A stretch of 64,000 bases of DNA. Source: Ophthalmolycus amberensis. Lineage: Eukaryota > Chordata > Actinopteri > Perciformes > Zoarcidae. Of the stretch, positions 60,263 to 64,000 are shown one piece after another (positions within the stretch are counted from its first letter, which is position 1; each line of letters opens with the position of its first letter). The notes beneath the pieces were generated by a model. It was not told the DNA's origin. It ran no database searches and saw only the letters and a program-made list of their open reading frames with translations. The stretch covers positions 113,501-177,500 of the forward strand of contig JAFEUB010001482.1 in NCBI GenBank assembly GCA_024529925.1. The letters run 5' to 3'. The position numbers were made by a program, and so were the translations under genes.

Positions 60263-61136
60263 GGATGGCTCTGAGCATCTCATTTCAACCCAAATAAAGC
60301 AGCAGCAGCCTCCCTGTTTCTAGTCTCTTTGTGCATAGTAGACATTACTGAAGTCCAACACTGACTGCTGCTGAAAACTCTCGCGTGCAAAAATCAGAAA
60401 CCTGTTCGAACAATGAGCTCATCGGTGGGTTTTTTCTCCCCTTTTTGAGTTTGGCTCTAAGACGCAACTGCCAGTGAGAATGATTCGGCAGAGCGAGCGG
60501 CTGCAGCTTCCATGTCATCGCGCAGTGGGATTGTTTTAACGCTATCTCTCAGTACAATCCCTCCATCGTGTGTGCCGCTGTTCTTTGCACAAATACAAAT
60601 GTCTAGGAGGAAACATTGTTCCAGTTTAGGGGAAGAAAAATCAAAACGTTGAGTGTGCGAATGAAATCTTCTGCAAGACGCCGCTCGGAGAGACGTGTTA
60701 TCAGTCGCTAATTGGTGATAAGTTGCCGAGGAGTGTTTGCAGCAACAGTCAACGGAGGGCGACAACATGATTGTTGCAGGTTTAGGAAGCCCACAATGAG
60801 GCATTTACACAACGCACGTAGACAATGTGCACATTTGCATTGCGCTGAATTTTTTTTTACAAAATGTCTAATAGCTTGCAAAAAATAATAATAAATCAGT
60901 GACATCAGAAACACCGCCGAGGGGGAAAAAAAGAGAAAAACAAGCAGCTTCTCCGGACACAAGAATTCAACTTAAGGGGAGTTTAAGCTCATAACACGTT
61001 TTATGTTTTTTTGCATGATTTAAACTTAATGTAGATGGTAATAATGTCGCAATGTGGAGCATCAGACTCTCAATGAGCAAAGTCAGCGCAGCAGCATCGC
61101 CGAAGTGAGTCAACCAGCGCGCGAGCCACTTCTTAC
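60263..61136. other. Probable 5' part of intron 1 (minus strand), no gene seen
   Basis: If the exon call at 61137 is right, this is the start of its intron. AT-rich with no exon, RNA gene or transposon terminus seen. Confidence 0.35.
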
Positions 61137-61345
61137 CTTATTGTTTCCTTCGCAGGTCCAGTGTGGAGCAACAAAACAATACAGAAATAACCGTCCGTGT
61201 CTCTCAGGCGGACACCGAAGCGGTGACGTGTCGGTTAACGAAGGCAGAGTCGTTAGTTTGGCAGCTTTCTTCGGTTAGTAATCCCAGAGCGCCACAGCAG
61301 CGGAGCGACACCCGCCTCTACACTCCTGCGACGAGACCGGAGCCA
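61137..61345 (-). other. Candidate non-coding first exon of a leftward-transcribed gene
   Basis: On the minus strand the sequence ends CAATAAG|GTAAGAAG: exon end at 61137, intron from 61136, a near-consensus splice donor. The preceding 200 bp is CpG-rich, has no in-frame start codon near the donor, and lies immediately downstream of promoter-type elements, as expected for a 5' UTR exon. The transcription start is estimated only (about 61300-61370). A competing acceptor-like CCTTCGCAG on the + strand ends at 61155, and the + strand is open for 99 codons (61163-61462), so direction is not proven. The gene identity cannot be read because the coding exons are outside the window or not recognisable. 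Confidence 0.45.
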
Positions 61346-61620
61346 GACTGGAATCACAACACTCCGGGAGCCGCCGAGGCCACGCCCCCTTCTCTCCAGT
61401 CTGACAGGCGTTGCATCCAATCACAGAGCGATGTTAGGATCATGTCGTCTCCAATTGGTTAGCCGTTCGACCTTCTTGTGTGTGTGCGTGCGTGTGCGTG
61501 CGTGTGTGTAGCCCCGCCCCAGCTCGGGCTCACTTTTCTCCCAGATGTTTTATTGCCTGAACATTCGGGCCCCTGTAACCCCAAACCAGCCAATCAGAGC
61601 GCAGGACGGGGGTTTTAAAC
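61346..61620 (-). promoter_or_regulatory. Candidate CpG-island promoter
   Basis: CpG-rich segment with a GC box (CCACGCCCCC, about 61380-61390), CCAAT at 61417-61421 and a second at about 61452, another GC box (CCCCGCCCC near 61511) and a third CCAAT at about 61590. TATA is absent. The arrangement is typical of vertebrate housekeeping or developmental promoters. The order CCAAT, GC box, exon, donor reads correctly for minus-strand transcription. A divergent + strand transcript is possible. Confidence 0.5.
61476..61509. repeat. (TG)n/(CG) microsatellite inside the promoter
   Basis: GT repeat with GC interruptions (TGTGTGCGTGCGTGTGCG), Z-DNA-prone, between two CCAAT boxes of the candidate promoter. 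Confidence 0.92.
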
Positions 61621-61760
61621 ACGCACACATTGTTTGGACTTCATGGGAGAAGCTATTTAAAATGTTATTCTATTGTAACTGATATTGTATTTCAGCTTGT
61701 TAGTATGTTAAGTGTATCTATTTATTCTTATACAAATACATTTTTTTACACGTCTCAGTT

Positions 61761-61789
61761 CAGTACATGAACAGCATGTTCATGTACTG
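61761..61789. repeat. Perfect 13-bp inverted repeat plus a third half-site
   Basis: CAGTACATGAACA (61761-61773) and TGTTCATGTACTG (61777-61789) are exact complements around GCA. A further TGTTCATGTA follows at 61789-61798. Confidence 0.92.
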
Positions 61790-61960
61790 TTCATGTAGTT
61801 TATTCAAGTACTATTTAAATGCTATTGAAGTTCTGTGTTGTAGAGTCTACACTTTGGTATGAAGTATATTACTTTAGGACATTTATTTTCATGATTAAAT
61901 ATGTACTATATACTTTGTATATGTATAGTATTTTAACTTGTGTTTATATTATATATTTTA

Positions 61961-62042
61961 GTCTGTCTGTCTATCCATTTATCCATCATCCATCCATCCA
62001 TTTATCCATCTATCTTATCCATCATCCATCCATCCATCATCC
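61961..62042. repeat. (ATCC)n/(GTCT)n tetranucleotide repeat
   Basis: GTCTGTCTGTC followed by imperfect ATCC, ATCT and ATC units. Confidence 0.93.
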
Positions 62043-64000
62043 AACAACACATACTGTACAAATAACTATATTTAGCAAATACACACATGAACTGTTTCTT
62101 TCATATGAATCATGTTCTCACAGGAAGTCACATTATCTAAGAGGCACTTGCAAATGCAAACTGTGTGTACTCTGAACGTTCTACAGGAAGAAATAACAGC
62201 CGAATACAATTTTGAAAAGCGAGGACGACGTGTACCGACAACACTGAATCAGCGATGTTGTGTCGTTCCCAGAAACACTAATAAAACACCTGTGCGGTGA
62301 TGCCAGCGCTCCGGCTGTTGTTACGACTCTGCATCTGCGTTTGATGATAATCTAATAGATGGCCATGGACTCACTGACTCATTCATCTCCTAGCTTCATC
62401 TACTGCATTTCCATTTCAGCCAGTCTTTCTTTTCAAAATGCTGCTGTGTTACAGGGAAAAAAGAAGAGTTCAAGTGGCTCCTGCAGCAATTATCTGCACT
62501 GGTTATGATACATATACTGTTCGCCACTTTGGCAGTCAGATAAATGAGATGGCCTCCCTTCAGGTCATGCTTGTTCATTGCATTCCTCTTTGGCCTCAAG
62601 CCACAGGGAAAGAAATGGCTGTGCGTTTTTTGGTCGGCTCTGACTCAACACTAGACTCACTGCAGGACGTTTCGGCTCTTTCAAGGGGAGAGGCAGGACG
62701 AGGGCTCGGAGGGCCGTGGTTTGCGTGGATTCCTTCAAATCGTTGGCTGTACCCTCAGTTCACCACAATACTCTGCCAGTAAGGGTTGTGGCAGTGAAGA
62801 GGCTTGATATATATTGACAAGCTGTGGCTGCACATACATACACATTGTAGACCTCTACATGTGCAGAGGATACTCACAAAGATGGTCTGATAGGGAAGGG
62901 AAGGGGACCGCTGGGTTGATGTTATTAGTGCAATAAAAGAATAGTTCTACATACCGGGGACGTGACGAGTAAACAACACAAAGGATCTCAGTGACCCAGA
63001 GCAGCGTCGAGCAGTCTGTCTGCGGTAAACTGTTGTATAACCGAAACCACTGTAAGATATTTAGTTTCTTTTTCGATAAATGCTCCGTGTAAAACAGATA
63101 CGCATTGCATGTGTCGAGGGCTTTTATTGTGAAACGGAAGGAGTGGATCTGGTTTAAAAAGATTTGGGCTACGTAGCCATCGTGTTGTTGCACACTATTT
63201 TCCCCACAACGTGATTGGATTGATGCCTTTATTCGCGGTGCGAAGGCTCAGAAAAATCAACCTTGTTCCAGAAAAACATTACAGTTTGAAAAAAAAATAA
63301 ACTGACGTGTGGATGAATATGTCCCCCTGTGGTTCATTTATGGCTTTTTAAAATATCTTTTTACTGACAATGAACCTTTTCGCAGCAGATATGTTGACTT
63401 GTCATAGTAGGAGTTCAGTGTAGGTTCTTGTGACCAGGAGAGGAGTCCTCCGAACCGAACCTATAGGTGGAGAGTCAGGACGGATAATCACGCTGCAGCA
63501 CATCGACCAATGCCTGCAGAGGAGCGTGTGAGCACAATGGCGGAATTCAAACAGCCTGATTTGGAGTGAGCCGGAACGACTCAGAGCCGCACGTCACCTT
63601 AGAGCCAATTATGAGAAACACGCACAAGCTATATATTTTGTGTTTGGTCCCATGGGTCTCTTTGAGGAAGCAAAGGCACTGAAAGCTGAAGAGCAGAAAG
63701 GGGAGAAGTGCTGGCTGTGAATCCAGCATAATGATGACGACAATCCTCAAAGCTTTAGTGTCTCATCCTCTCACAGGACTGCAAAGACAAGTCGGTATAA
63801 TCGACCTGTATTTACCAGGAAGCTTGGCACATCCACGCCTGTCAATAATCATTAATATTTGTAAATGTATTGGTGCTGATCCATTGGGAATATACAATAT
63901 GAGGTAGCTTGGATTGATGGACTGAAATAAAGTGTCGATTTGTCTTTTTCCACTCTGGATCTGTACATGTACATTAAAAGTGAAGTCGATGCTTCATGTC
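62043..64000. other. Upstream flank, no gene called
   Basis: A 112-codon minus frame (63193-62855, MQQHDGYVAQIF start, containing FTIKALDTCNAYLFYTEHLS) is unusually protein-like in composition but has no recognised domain or splice context, and may lie in an unnamed repeat. A 114-codon + frame at 62438-62782 is less convincing. Otherwise unique sequence. Confidence 0.3.

Noticed and set aside
60069..60278. Pro/Leu/Ser repeat frame
   Set aside because: Antisense of the G-rich minisatellite.
61141..61155. Splice acceptor-like TTGTTTCCTTCGCAG on the + strand
   Set aside because: Possible, but the stronger donor on the minus strand and the orientation of the CCAAT and GC boxes favour minus-strand transcription. 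Kept as the main competing explanation.

Overview
This window looks like vertebrate nuclear DNA, most likely from a spiny-rayed (percomorph) teleost fish. I saw no bacterial-style gene packing, no operons, no rRNA and no recognisable tRNA. Instead there are CA/TG/TA microsatellites, very long G and C runs, decayed DNA transposons, a LINE L2-type tail and a dispersed repeat of a kind I associate with percomorph fish. The organism call rests on recalled repeat families and overall texture, not on a database search.

No complete protein-coding gene can be supported. The most gene-like signal is near the right edge. A CpG-rich segment (about 61.3-61.62 kb) with CCAAT and GC boxes lies next to what reads as a non-coding first exon on the minus strand, ending in a good splice donor at 61137/61136. 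If that is right, most or all of positions 1-61136 is the first intron of a leftward-transcribed gene, or the gene body beyond it. That would explain a 61 kb stretch with regulatory-looking blocks and no clear exons. Three weak coding candidates are recorded: 19853-20437 (+), 22497-22706 (-) and 32060-32619 (-).

Layout. 1-5 kb: a repeat copy carrying a CTCF-like motif, transposon scraps and a homeodomain-site-rich block near 3.7 kb. 5-17 kb: mostly unique sequence with microsatellites and a strong GC hairpin at 15.38 kb. 17-23 kb: a second, inverted copy of the CTCF-motif repeat, hAT-like fragments, a split open frame and an exon-like fragment. 23-32 kb: G/C runs, a 15-bp minisatellite, the third CTCF-motif repeat copy and a short terminal-inverted-repeat element. 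32-34 kb: clustered G/C runs and TG repeats. 34.5 kb: the fourth CTCF-motif repeat copy, followed by a regulatory-looking block at 35.1-35.5 kb. 37-44 kb: repeats and an L2-type LINE 3' end. 46.13-48.83 kb: a 2.7 kb pogo/Tigger-like DNA transposon with TA target duplications, 19-bp perfect terminal inverted repeats, long internal inverted repeats and two relics of the transposase C-terminus. 50-60 kb: G/C runs, microsatellites including about 260 bp of TA repeat, and a regulatory-looking block at 58.7-59.4 kb with a nested hairpin. 61 kb: the promoter and first exon. 62-64 kb: upstream flank.

The most interesting structural observation is that four copies of one dispersed repeat each carry the same intact 13-bp CTCF core motif. 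One copy is inverted relative to the others, so this repeat family may have seeded chromatin-boundary sites across the region.
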